Below the pieces are notes generated by a model. That model was not told the origin of the DNA. It saw nothing but the letters and a program-made list of their open reading frames with translations, and did no database searches. 64,000 bases of DNA from Portulaca oleracea (Eukaryota; Streptophyta; Magnoliopsida; Caryophyllales; Portulacaceae): assembly GCA_029582165.1 (NCBI GenBank), contig CM055868.1:13870001-13934000 (forward strand), written 5' to 3'. Below are positions 22,238-33,481 of the stretch, piece by piece. A program made the position numbers and the translations under genes. Every line of letters begins with the position of its first letter. Within the stretch, counting starts at the first letter, position 1.

Positions 22238-23725
22238 TCCTTCCTATATAAAAAAGGAGAGTTTGCCTGCTGCCAACAATTTGTTATCACTGTGAAGTGT
22301 GAAGCTTTGTTAGGTAAATACTGATGACTCAGATAGACAGGTGTCAATTTCTCACTCTTCCTTGTGTGCTCTCGTTTCTTTTTCTTTTCCTCTATTCCCA
22401 TCTCCTTTAGTTTTGCTGTTGCTTCAGATTGAAACACCACTTCTTCACTCATCTCCATCTTCCCTTTTCGTCCCTCGGTTCCTAAACCTTCAAAACCCTA
22501 ACCTCGAGATTAATCAAGAACAATCCCCAATTTGAAGAAAACCCCAGAAAACGATTCAAGTATTTGTCTCTTCTATTTAGGTCCTACCGGTGGTTCCAGC
22601 TCCTACCGTGCCAACATCAAAATTGTCATTGAATTCCATGAAGATAATAGGAGCAGCAATGAGCAACTTTCAGCACTGATAATGTATGGACCACCTTCCA
22701 AAGGATTTTATGAGTTTTCCAATTTCCTCTGCGATTCCTCTGTCACCGAGGAATTTCCAGACATCCACAAAGTGGTTCACTATATTCAATCCTATGCTCG
22801 TAACTTCGATCTGGTGCAGTATATCAAATTCGGCTCTAACGTTCTCAACATCAGCTTGTCTCTGTTGAGGATATGATGCAACATTCAACCAAGGTATACG
22901 ACACAATTTATCTTATCTCAAGTATTATTTAGTGTCGCACTTTTTTTAATTTTTATTTGCAAGTTCCAGTTGTGTTCCTTGTAGCTACCATGTTATTATT
23001 TTGGTCGAACGATTGAATTGGTTGCATAGGATCACGAGGTGGACTTTGTAGTCTTATGCATTGGGCAGTTCAGTGGCATCTCGAATATCACAAAATTTCC
23101 ACCAAGATATTGTTAAGCTTGTCTAATACAAGATGGTTATAATTGTTGTGTTTCTTATCTCGACCTTGGATATTGCAATGAAGTAATTACACTATTGTTC
23201 TTTTTGGCCCTATTTTTTTTTTTTCATTCAAAGCTATAATTCTAATTTCACTCATGTTATTGTTTTAGGTCATAAGCTACAGCCCACAAAGCATCGCAAA
23301 TCATCCTAAGATTTTTCTCAACACGTGAAAACCTCTTGGGATCATAAAAGCTGTTGAATTTGCAGCTGAAGACTTTGATGGTCTAATTTTATTTTCTGGA
23401 TCAAATGAAACAGCCGAAAGAAGTTCTACAAGCAAACCATGGGTTTCCATCATTAGGCATGCTGAATAAGTTATTACAAATCATGGAAAAATAAAGATTG
23501 TCTTCGTCATGAATCGGTCCTCTATTGAGGCCCCGTTCCCAGAGGTGAGAATGTGAACAAGAAGGATTTGTTCCAAAATATATATGAAAATGTCCCTTTG
23601 CTACATGTTTGATATCAAGAAACTTCTATTTCAAGCAATTTGATAGACCAGCTTAATAGTGGATAGTTTGATACTGGATAAATAATGGATGAAAGCCCAT
23701 GCCTCGCACGGGCACAGTCCACTAG
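22238..23725 (+). mobile_element. Putative Helitron carrying an FMO gene fragment
   Basis: The 3' end shows the Helitron signature: hairpin GCCCATGC-CTC-GCACGGGC (23695-23713, one mismatch), a short spacer, then CTAG before T (23722-23726). A plausible 5' end TCCTTCCTATATAAAAAAGG lies at 22238 after an A. The 5' end is a guess from composition, the 3' end is firmer. Helitrons insert between A and T and capture gene pieces, which fits the flavin monooxygenase exons inside. Confidence 0.5.
22532..23112 (+). pseudogene. Flavin-containing monooxygenase fragment
   Basis: The first exon-like part (22686-22870) reads KGFYEFSNFLC and VTEEFPDIHKVVHYIQSYAR then NFDLVQYIKFGSNVL, the conserved segment of plant FMOs after the FAD-binding Rossmann region. 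After an intron-like gap with a TGCATAG acceptor, 23031-23108 reads DHEVDFVVLCIGQFSG and NITKFPP, the next FMO segment. The N-terminal FAD GxGxxG fold and the C-terminal NADPH domain are missing. The first 50 codons (from 22532) are unrelated, so the reading frame is chimeric. Not a functional enzyme. Confidence 0.65.
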
Positions 23726-25371
23726 TCTTAAAAAAAAGGAGGGATGGTGAAATATTATCTATTGTAACATTTCTACTCTATTTTAAATAATAATAATCTA
23801 TAATAATATAAAAGTAATATATTCAAAATTTGAAATACTCAACCCAGAGTGATTGTAGGGTTATCGACCAATCAGATTAAAGAAAAAAATCGATTTAAAA
23901 AAAACAGTTAAAATTCCCACCCATGAAATAATAAAAAAAAAATAATTAACAAGTCTAATCAGATAAAGAGTCTACTTTATCCTAATTAGAAATCCCAATC
24001 CAATTAGGACTCTAACTTCCACCCAAATCCAATTAGGACTCTACATCCCACTCAAATCTAATTAGAACTCTACCTCCCAACCTAATATATAAACATCAAA
24101 ACATCTTTCATTTTCTTCTAATCTGTCAACTATTAACATTTGAAGCAACCATTGAATTCTCGGCAAACCTGCAAATACAAACAGGTTAGTTTTCGAAAAG
24201 CACTATCAATATATACCACATCAATATATTTTAGCATGTATTTGCATGTTACAATTTTTTTCATAAAATTTTGCATGATACATAAGATTTACATGGTGAA
24301 AAATATCAAAAGATTACAATTTAGCATTCTCGATAATTTAAAAATATTGAAAGTGTATAATCTCCGCAATATCAGTGAAGATATTCAACCCCTCCATTTT
24401 TGGCCTTAGCATGTGTTCTGTTGCCCCTCAGTCATCATTGCCTGAGAAATCTATTAATATATAAAAGTAATATGTTTAAATTTTGTTGCACAGGCCTGCC
24501 TTTTTTTAATGTAAGCGATGCAACTTTGGTAAGGGCTGAACTTGCTCAGTTGTATTTGCACAGGGCACCTAATAATTCATATATCATCACTATGATTTCT
24601 TTTTGGAATTTGGATTTCGCTGATTATTTGCTGCTCCTTTTTTATGTAACTTAGAAGGTGGGTGGGATTTGAGTGGTGGTCGAGAAGGTGATGCATGTCC
24701 GAAAACCGCATACAGGGGCTCAAAGAAAATGATCACCAGCAACCCACTGCCAGTGAACTGTGAAAGTGATTGAGATCAGTCCACATAGCCAGAAGTATAC
24801 ATGTATAACCCAAAAGGCGCTTTAAATTTTGAAAGCATATATGTTTGCTTTCAACTGTGAAATGTTAGAATGAAATTAGATCTCATGATTGTATATGATA
24901 TATGGAATCCAAAATCCGAAATCATACTTTGTAAATGAGTATGTGATGATTGTTGATATTTTCTTCATCCAATCTTAGTCTATTCATATTTTTTATGGTG
25001 GAACCACACTTCATAATATGTGTTAAATGTCCTGTAATTGTAATGTAACATCAACAAGATTTTAATGACAAAGCAACAATCACACTTAGAAATGTAAGTC
25101 CATGAAAAATCGATTTAAAAAAAATAATATATAAAAAGCTTAATCAATTAGGAGTATATCTTATCTAATTAGAAATCTATCTCCTAACCCAATTAGGAGT
25201 CTAACTCCCCCCAAATCTAATTAGGCATCTACCTCCACCTAAATCTATATATCGTGCCCTTCACCAAATTGTTATTTCTTATAATTTTTGGCACTATTTT
25301 TTTAATAGTAAATATTAATTATTAATTATAAGAAACTTGAGATGTGTTGGTTGTGTCAATGAGCACCAAAT

Positions 25372-26090
25372 ATTAATTATTAATTTTTGACACTATTTTT
25401 TTAATAGTAAATATTAATTATTAATTACAACCGGGTTTGGACTGCTTTCATGGAAGAGGAACAACACACTGAGGCAAGCAGATACATTCTAAGTGACCCT
25501 ATGGAGTGCATATATCACTGGATAGACCCGGGGTTAGGATATTATCAACTTTGTACGGATGGAGCTACAAGTGGAAATCCGAAAACTGGAGGAGCTGGCG
25601 GGGTAATCCGTGGGGCGGGGGGTGACTGGATACGAGGATTCAACAAAGCGTTAGGCCCACAAACGGCATTGATGACTGAACTCCAAGCTGTGATTGAGGG
25701 ACTCAAAATAGCAAAAGCAATGAATATTCGTCAACTTGAGCTGCGAATTGATTCCTCGTTCGTACTGCATCTAATTACGGGGACTGTTACTCTAAATAAT
25801 GCTGGGCTCCGATGCTTGGTGAATCAATGCAAGTTCTGGATTAGCTTAGAAGAATGGAAAGTTCAAGTGCGATCATGCTACCGAGAGGCAAACCAAGTGG
25901 CGGATAAACTTGCTAAGCTAGCCTTGGAAAATAATGATCTGAATGTAGTGATTTTCAATGAACCTCCTACAGAGGTACAATATTTACTGCACATGGACCG
26001 TATGAAGGCCCGTGGTATCTATCCTATGTAATCTCGTAGTTATTAACTTTTGAATAAATTGGGGTCTCCCCACCATTTCTACAAAAAAAA
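25372..26090 (+). mobile_element. 5'-truncated LINE insertion with target duplication
   Basis: The 14-bp AATGAGCACCAAAT occurs at 25358-25371 and again at 26091-26104. Between them is a LINE 3' end: RNase H ORF, short 3' UTR with AATAAA (26052) and an A tail ending at the duplication. The first ~60 bp of the insert (25372-25430) copy the host sequence at 25282-25331 and are not LINE-like. Confidence 0.75.
25450..26031 (+). CDS. RNase H-like domain protein (LINE C-terminal domain), open frame
   Basis: A 193-codon uninterrupted frame. YYQLCTDGATSGNPKTGGAG opens the RNase H fold with its first catalytic Asp. MTELQAVIEGLKIA supplies the Glu, LELRIDSSFVLHLITG the second Asp, and VRSCYREANQVADKLAKLAL the last region with the conserved HxxREAN-like stretch (His replaced by Cys-Tyr). 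In LINEs this domain trims RNA after reverse transcription. Plants also have stand-alone genes of this type. Here the target duplication and A tail show it is a truncated LINE insert, so expression is doubtful despite the intact frame. The ATG at 25450 may just be an internal codon. Confidence 0.7.
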   Translation: MEEEQHTEASRYILSDPMECIYHWIDPGLGYYQLCTDGATSGNPKTGGAGGVIRGAGGDWIRGFNKALGPQTALMTELQAVIEGLKIAKAMNIRQLELRIDSSFVLHLITGTVTLNNAGLRCLVNQCKFWISLEEWKVQVRSCYREANQVADKLAKLALENNDLNVVIFNEPPTEVQYLLHMDRMKARGIYPM

Positions 26091-26419
26091 AATGAGCACC
26101 AAATGATATTCTAATCGAATCAACTCCTTCCATCAAACTTATTTTAAGCATTTTTTGAAATATAAAAAAAATAATGTATAAAAGTATAACTTTATTCAAT
26201 TTATATGTAATAGTATAGTTATAGAATTCAATCATATCATCAAATTTCATCTTAATATATATAATATAGTTTTAATGACAAGGCAAGACACTTTCCCAAG
26301 ACACATATAATTCAAAATGACTTTTTTTTTTTACTTGAATTGAGGGTATTAACATATTTATGTTTATTTTATTTATTAAACTATTTAAATATCCCGTGCA
26401 TCGCACGGGTTAAAGACTA

Positions 26420-26442
26420 GTAATAATAATAATAATAATAAT
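26420..26442. repeat. (AAT)n microsatellite
   Basis: About seven TAA/AAT units directly beside the Helitron 3' end. Confidence 0.9.
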
Positions 26443-26699
26443 TTATACTCATATTATCTATTGCCATTTTACAATATTTATTAATTTTTTTATAAGAAAA
26501 AGCATTTATATAGATTGTCTGTAATATAATAAAAAACGATTTTGCTATACGTCGCCCTAAAGGTGACAAATAAGGAGTATCCTATTAACAATAATATTAG
26601 AATCTTCCCTCTTATATTTGTTTCACAATATTGGTATCCAAAAAGAGAACACTAATCTACAATAATTATATTGCCTAATTAAATTAAAATTTCATAATA

Positions 26700-27126
26700 T
26701 TCATATCATATATATTACAACAAGAAAGATCGTTGCTATAAACTGATATCAACTATTGCAACAAGAAAGGTCGTTGTGAAAATGGTATGTATTAAATGTT
26801 TATTCATAGCTTTTGCAACAATAAGTCGTTGCTATAAACGGATAACAATTATTGCAACAAGGAAGGTCGTTGCATAAAATGATATGCATTATTTGTAACG
26901 TTGTGGTCGTTGCCATTGCTATAGGTCATCTTTCGCAACAACGAATTTTGTTGTGTAAAATTGCTGCTTAAGCTTCCTTCACAACAGAAGCCAAAATTAA
27001 GCGTATGGCAACAACCTATGACCACGACAATTAATTAGATGTCGTTGCCATAAACCTTTATCGCAACGACTAAAAAGATGTTGTTGCCAAAAATCGTTAT
27101 CAAAAAGGTTTTTTTTTTTTAGTAGT
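26700..27126. mobile_element. CACTA-like non-autonomous element with subterminal repeats
   Basis: The right end reads TTTTTTTTTTTAGTAGTG (27109-27126), the reverse complement of CACTACTAAAAA. The left begins near TTACAACAAGAAAG (26708), a degraded CACTACAACAAG. Inside are degenerate 40-60 bp repeats with the cores TTGCAACAAGAAAGGTCGTTG and GTTGCTATAAAC. The architecture is like that at 660-1104 with a different repeat sequence. No coding capacity. Confidence 0.5.
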
Positions 27127-27189
27127 GAGGGCTTGACATGGTCCATGTCACTTGCGGCACAATCCAAGTCACTTCTAACACGACGCGAC

Positions 27190-27690
27190 TGACAGGATCG
27201 CAGAGTACTCAAACAAACACAAACAATAAAGATAAGAGTGGAAAATAGATAAAAAAAAAAAGGGACATCAAAATTTTTAATGTGGAAAAAAGCCAAAGTG
27301 GGACAAATACCACGAAATCGATGCACTAGTATATGAGAATTACAAGTTACAAAAAGATATCCCTCTCAAGGGGATGAATAATCTCTCAATATTGTGTGTA
27401 TGATATGATATTTTGCTAAGCCTTCATGGGAATATATATCATCACAAGCATCCAAAATTAGTGTTATACCCCACGTGAAAATCACTAATAATTGGAAGAA
27501 TGGAAGGTGAATAAATAATATAATCTTAAGATTATTATATTCCATTAATTGGGAACTTATGGCAATTTTTTGACCAATTGGAGACTTGGTGACCAGTAGA
27601 AGAATTAGCAAGTATGAACACAATATGTGTAAATTTTGTACATCTATCCTTTGTTAGCAAAAAATATCATCTTTGACTTTGCACCAAAAA
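27190..27690 (-). repeat. Copia A 3' LTR
   Basis: Starts TGACAGGATC on the plus strand, matching TGATAGGATC at 48105. The internal-side edge contains a small duplication of AAAATATCATCTTTGACTTT (27659-27710), which blurs the boundary. Confidence 0.7.
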
Positions 27691-27699
27691 AATATCATC

Positions 27700-28790
27700 T
27701 TTGACTTTTAACCAAGTTTCGAATGAAGTGATACCGCCTCCTAATATGCTTAGTCCTAGAGTGTAGAACTGGATTCTTTCTAAGCTGAATGACACTTTGG
27801 CCGTTACAATGAAGTACACCATCTTGTCCTTGGTCAAGTATCTCCAAGAAATCTTGTAGCCATATCATTCCTTGCCTGCCTCAGACAATGCAATATACTC
27901 TGACTGAGTAGTAAACATAGCCACACATTTCTGTAATCTTGACATCCAACTGATTGCCGAGCCACCAAGAGTAAACATATAGCTAGTTGTACTCTTGCTC
28001 GTATCATAATCCCCAATCAAATCAGCATCTACATAACCTTTTAGATCAAGGTTAGTTCCACCAAACACAAGACAATAATGGGAGGTACCTTTGAAGTACC
28101 TTAACAACCATTTGATTGCATCCCGGTGTGCTTTCCCCGGATTTGACATAAATCGACCACTGCTCCCACTACAAAGGAAATATCCGGTCTAGTGCAGACC
28201 ATGACATACACCAAACTCTCAACTGCAGAAGCATAGGGAACTCTAGCCATATACTCATTCTCCTTCTTGGTCCTGAGTTGTTGTTCCTTGGATAATTTGA
28301 GATTGTTTGCCATATGAATGCTTCTAGGTTTAACATCAGGTACACTAAACCTTTCGAGCAACTTCTGTATGTAGTCTTCCTAAGACAGCTTCAACACACC
28401 ATCGTCCCTATCTCTAGTGATTCTCATTCTAAGGATTTGATTTGCAGCACCTAAATCCTTCATCTCAAATTCTTTAGACATCTTCTCCTTTAATTTGGTA
28501 ATCTCCTTCATATCAACTCCTACAATCAACATATCAACCACATAGAGAAGCAAAACAATGTAAGAGTTAACAAAACTCTTATGATAACAACATTTATCCT
28601 TATCACTCCTCTTGAATCCATTGTTGCACATGAAGGTGTCAAACTTGATGTACCACTGTCTAGGAGGCTGCTTCGACCCATATAGACTTTTTCGAAGTCT
28701 ACACACCAAGTGTTCCTTCCTTGAAACCTCATATCCCTCAGGTTGCCTCATATATAAGTCCTCCTCCAAATCTCCATGCAGGAAGTTTTT
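27700..28790 (-). pseudogene. Copia A reverse transcriptase and RNase H, broken
   Basis: Minus-strand pieces in order are LYMRQPEGYEV, LVCRLRKSLYGSKQPPRQWY and LLLYVVDMLIVG (28769-28380), then the MLERFSVPD and YASAVESLVYVMVCTRPDIS part (28361-28101) and RNase H pieces CVAMFTTQSEYIALSEAGKE and HSRTKHI to 27710. The polymerase box is YVVD where Copia elements have YVDD, so one catalytic Asp is lost. Several stops and frameshifts separate the pieces. Confidence 0.8.
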
Positions 28791-30482
28791 TTAACATCCA
28801 TCTGCTCTAGATGTAAATTCTCAATTGTAACCATACTAAAGATGGATCTAATAGTGGTTAGTTTCACAACAGGAGAAAAATTTTCATTGTAATCAATGCC
28901 TTCCTTTTGTGAAAAACCCTTAACTACTAATCAAGCCTTGTACCTCACAACAGCATTAGGCTCATTATTAATCTTATAGACCAACTTATTCACCAAGGAT
29001 TTCTTCCTTGCAAGCAATCTTGTCAGATCCCAGGTTCTGTTTTTTTCAAGTGAGACAATCTCATCGTCCATTGCATGCTCCCCCTTAGATCGAGCCTCGA
29101 CATGCATAGCCTTAGTATAAAACTCTAGCTCACCATCATTTGTCAGTAATAAGTAATGCATAAAAGGAGAGTATCTGTTAGGTGCATTACCTCTGATAGC
29201 CCTCATGGATCTCTTCAAAGCTGGTGGTGGAGCCTGCTTGTCATCACTAGAGCTTACACCTAGCTCTTGTGATTCAGGCTCATAACCTGCCTGATCTGTA
29301 GTCTGTGAAACTACCTGTGGCCGCTCTGTTTCTCTTGTTTCCCTCCTAGGCACACCAAGCCTAATAGGAAACTCAACAGTTTCTCGCTCACTCTCCTCAG
29401 CTCCTACTGTCTCCTTGTCACCTAAGTCATTTGATGTCAACTTGTCATTATACAATGAATTCTCATTAAAGACAACATCACAATGTCTCAACACCTTCTT
29501 ACCATCCCACAACCTGTATCTAAAAGAGTCAGTGCCATAACCAACAAAATAACACTTCCTAGACTTAAGGACTAACTTATCACGTTTTTCATGATCAACC
29601 ATCACATAAGCAGTACAACCAAAAATACGAAGAAAGGAATAATCAACTTTCTTACCACTCCATACACCTTAGGTACCTTCATATCTAATGGGACTGACAG
29701 ACTCCTATTGATTAGATATATTGTTGTGTTCACTGCTTCTGTCCACAAGTTCTTGGGCAACCCAACATGAATCCTCATGCTCCTGGCTCTCTCATTCAGA
29801 GCCATGTTCATCCTCTCTGCTATCCCATTCTATCTTACTGTCTTGGAAACAGTTTTCAATAACTTAATACCATTCTGATCACAGTATTTTATGAACTCCT
29901 TCTTTTCATACTCCCCTCCATTGTTTTCCTGCAAGCATTTCATCTTCAACTCAGTTTGTGTCTCAACCTGTGCATTCCACTTCAAGAAAACATCAAACAC
30001 ATCATATTTATATTTCAGAAAATAAACACATACCTTCCGACTATGACAATCAATAAAGGTGACATAATATTTAGCACCGCTCATGGATTTGATTGTCGCA
30101 GCCCCCCCCCCCCAACACATCCGAATGTACCAACTCCAGCTTCTGAGGTTTTGGTTGCCTGCCAATTTTACTGAAACTGACCCTCTTCTGCTTACCAAAG
30201 ATACATCTCTCCAAGAGCTCCATGTCCACAGTTTTCATATCCTCCAAAACACCCTATGAAGCTAGAATCTTCATGCCCTTCTCACTCATGTGACCAAGCC
30301 TACAATGTCATATTAGAACAAGGAGTATCATTGACATTAGAAATCATGTTAGTGTTATCCCTGATGGAGTACAATGTATTAGACCTCGATCCCTTCGCCA
30401 CTACCATGACACCCTTCATTATCTTCCATTTACCATTCTCGAACCCTACAGTGTAACCCATATCATGAAGTTGATTCACAGA
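28791..30482 (-). pseudogene. Copia A integrase region, broken
   Basis: On the minus strand, ATIKSMSGAKYYVTFIDCHS through CLQENNGGEYEKKEFIKYCD is the integrase catalytic core (30198-29830). It is followed by NMALNERARSMRIHVGLPKN and LWTEAVNTTIYLINRS (29811-29602) and the C-terminal VDHEKRDKLVLKSRKCYFVG part to 28931. An in-frame stop lies near 29830. A C11 tract at 30103-30113 disrupts the start of the core. Confidence 0.75.
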
Positions 30483-30487
30483 TATCG
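30483..30487. other. Target duplication of Gypsy B, left copy (ATATC)
   Basis: ATATC here and at 47005-47009 bracket Gypsy B. One copy is enough to join the Copia A frame. Confidence 0.85.
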
Positions 30488-31548
30488 TAAGACACCCAAA
30501 AATTGTCTCATAATTATTGTAATTATTTTTATTTTTATTTTTATTTTATTTTAGGAAAATGCCAAAGAAAGTGAAATGCAAAAGGAAGAAAAACCCAAAA
30601 CAAAAAAAAAAAATTAGCCCAAGAAAAATAAAGCCTGGCACACGGCCCAAAGCAGGACTGCAACCCGGATATGGGCATACCTGCAGGTATTCTGGTGGAT
30701 TATGCCCGACCCAGATCACCTCGGAAAGCGTGCAACTGGGCTTCTCCCAGGCCCAGCATACCAGCAGGTATTCTGTCGGGTCAGGCGGGGGTGCCTCGGG
30801 AAGCGTGCTGACCTCAGGAAGTGGGCCCACCTCGGAAAGCGTGCAACTAGGCTTCTCTCAGGCCCAGCATACCGGCAGGTATTTGAGCGGGTCAGGCCCG
30901 ACCCGGTTTACCTCGGGAAGCGCGCGGACCTAGGGAAACGCACAGCTGGGCGCCTCCAAAGCCCAAAGATGCTCGCAGTATTGTGGGCGGGGTTCGCCTA
31001 ACCAACGCCAGACGCCTCACCTCGAAATACGTGCCCTAATCAATCCGCGCAGCTGGGCCTATGATACTAGGCGGTATTCATGTCATTTCCCCCCCTCATT
31101 TTAACCTAATTCTCAACCTTCATTCCTCCTGTAAAAACCCCGACCATTTCCACTTCAACCCTACACCAAAATCACCCTGGCGTATTGACACTTGGTGATT
31201 TCATCTTCTCTTCTCCCTCTTTATGTCTCTCATTTTTGCATACACTTAATTGACATTTATTTGTTTTCTCTTTCTCTATCCTTTCTTTATTCATATTATC
31301 TTGTAATTTGAGTTAACCCTAAACTCGACCTAAATAATATGGATTGCTTGTGAATAAAGGTACGTTCTTGTTCAATTTTTTTATTTCTTGAATTTATTTC
31401 TCGCTTTATTATCGCGTTTGTATGTAACTAAATAACACTAATTATCGCGTTTGTATCTTCTTCTCGCGAATCTTTTCAAAGAAAAGACACCCCTTTCGAC
31501 TCGCCGTTTACCGCGAGGGATACCACGGGGATTTTCCCGGGTCACACA
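30488..31548 (+). repeat. Gypsy B left LTR
   Basis: Begins GTAAGACACCCAAAAATTGT (the first T seems lost) and ends GGTCACACA. It contains three partly repeated blocks, each with GTGCAACTGGGCTTCT-like text and an ATACC-N4-GGTAT palindrome (30677-30690, 30758-30771, 30869-30882), plus a fourth related one at 31064-31077. It lacks about 620 bp present in the right LTR. Confidence 0.85.
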
Positions 31549-31550
31549 AA

Positions 31551-31572
31551 TGGCGACTCCACTGGGGACTTA
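31551..31572 (+). other. Gypsy B primer-binding site
   Basis: TGGCGACTCCACTGGGGA two bases after the LTR end, the type of primer site usual in plant Tat-lineage elements. Confidence 0.8.
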
Positions 31573-32591
31573 CTTTAAGAGGGTAAAACTTGAAAAGTCG
31601 GTTTCTTAAAATTTTTGAGTAGAAAAGGAGAAATTAATTTTTGTAATTTTTATTATTTGGTTAGGCATCAAGCATACGGACCTCCATCTCGATTTTTGAT
31701 AAATCGGGATGAACCCAAAGGTACCGTTTAGGTGAATCCAATTTCCCTTTTGGGTAAAGTATATTTTTGAATTCAAGGAATGAACCCTACATTTCGAGAA
31801 GGTCGCGAATTGCTTTCCCACTCATGAAGCACTCCCAAAATTCTCGGGATTATGAATTACATTTCCCTTTATTTTTGCGAGAAACACACGGGTCACACTA
31901 CTATGAACTCCATAGAATTTGTGACGAATGAGAGACATGAGTATGTTAATTATAGGTATCCGACCTTAAACCCATGGATATAGAACCTCGGTTAGGTGCA
32001 TTACCCATTTTGTGTGCTATGTGCATCCTTGTCATGATATATGTAAATTATGTGCTATATGTTTTTCTTTTTTTTTTTTAGAGTTGGTCTCATAAGGTCT
32101 TTTCCCCCCAAATGCCGCTCTAGTTTGGGCAATAGTCATGCAAAAGTTAAAGAAGACCTAGAGGTCTCTCTTGGGCCCAAATCAAAGAAGTTTGATTAAA
32201 CCCGAGATCTTAGCTTGACTTTGTCCAACCCTTGGTTGTATTTGGGCCCATAAAGCGTGTATTTGGTCGTTATTCGAATCTGAGTTCATTAAGACTTTAA
32301 TGTTGACTCGATCTTATGATGGCCCGATGGACCTTCCCCGTACATAGTCTTATCATAGGCTAGAGGTCATCATGCAAGCCCAATGTTGGGTGAGTCAAGT
32401 CAAAAGGAAAAAAATTAGCATATAGGCATGGTCTACATTAGGTTGTCTCATATAGGTCGCTAGGTCTTTGGGTAAGTCAATGTCAGGGTTAATTTTTGAA
32501 GTTTATGGTTTCCATACAGGCAGAATAAGGATTCGGTGACCGACTTTGAATTCGGAGTAAACAAATTGCCTTCTTTGCACCACTGTCTCCA
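31573..32591. other. Gypsy B 5' untranslated region
   Basis: No coding similarity. It reads as element leader between the primer site and the gag-like ORF. Confidence 0.5.
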
Positions 32592-33481
32592 ATGGTCTCC
32601 AACGGAATACATAGCAACGATGAACTCAATATCTTCATCTCCCAACATTTGATTGAAATTTCACAGCAAATGCAAGGCAACGATAGGAGAATAGATGAAA
32701 TCATCGATACGTTAGCAAGGATGAATGATGAGCTGAATTTTCTTGATAAAGATGGAAGCAACACTCATCATAGTGAAATGTCAAGCATGCGTGAAATAGA
32801 GAGAGAGATCCTTATGTCTGCAAATCACCATATGGACACGGGACTCACTTTTATTCCTAGTGGTGATCAACCACATAAGTCCAACTTACCAATGGAGAAG
32901 TTTAAAACACTTCTACATGTCTCCCGATCACCTTTAACTAAGAAGAAAGACCAAATTTCGCCCTTAGCTACAAGAGGATATCAAGAAAGAAGATGTGATG
33001 AACGAGAAAGTTCTTTTATGGACAAACTCTTTACCACAATAATTCAAATGCAATCACGCATGGAGGGTCTGGATCGAAAAATGGATATGATCCTTTGGAT
33101 TCTACAAAACGATAGAAGGACGGCCAATATTGAACATCGCATCAGAAAAATATTGGAGAAGGATCATCATCAATTGGATTGCATAACACTGACATTCATC
33201 AAAGGGCTCCTAATTCCTATGCTAAGAATATTGAAATTCCAATCTACACTACCAATACCGAGGCTCTCAATTGTCTTCTTAAGGAAGGAAAGATCGAGCT
33301 TCCCCCTGTTCGATGCGAACTCGGAACTGAGGGAAAATTTTGGAACTCAAGTAAGTTTTGCAGATATCATAGACTTCGAGGTCATGATACTGAAAACTGC
33401 TTCACCCTCAAGAAAAAACTTGAAGAAGTGTTCCAATTAGGAGAACTGCCGCCAGCACAAACAATACAGAAACCCCATTAG
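32592..33481 (+). pseudogene. Gypsy B gag-like ORF, reduced and frameshifted
   Basis: A 282-codon frame starts MVSNGIHSNDELNIF and contains two heptad-like helical stretches (ISQQMQGNDRRIDEIIDTLA and IIQMQSRMEGLDRKMDMILW). Around 33160 the coding pattern moves to another frame that ends FCRYHRLRGHDTENCFTLKK (33341-33420). This is the zinc-knuckle-like CxxHxxxGHxTxxC motif typical of Tat/Ogre gag C termini. The large central gag domain is missing. It may still package RNA in trans in related copies; here it is broken. Confidence 0.6.

Larger units (their letters stand above)
23797..26420 (+). mobile_element. Putative Helitron(s), 3' hairpin and CTAG end
   Basis: The 3' end has a perfect hairpin CCCGTGC-ATC-GCACGGG (26393-26409), then TTAAAGA and CTAG (26417-26420) before T. 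Two candidate 5' starts of the A-TCTAT(A/T)A type with ATATAAAAGTAATAT lie at 23797 and 24450. They suggest two nested or tandem copies. A block around 23885-24090 (CGATTTAAAAAAAA, then TCTAATTAGGA words) recurs at 25105-25250. The interior holds no Rep/helicase. A truncated LINE (25372-26090) is inserted. Confidence 0.45.

Noticed and set aside
23320..23475. Exon-like LGIIKAVEFAAEDFDGLILF stretch in the Helitron
   Set aside because: It reads like a coding fragment, perhaps DUF218-like, but the match rests on memory of a short motif; too weak to list as a gene.
30559..31001. GSGP/AQHTGRYS-type repeat proteins in the Gypsy LTR (also 40175-40713)
   Set aside because: They come from triplicated LTR blocks, in several frames and both strands; not element genes.
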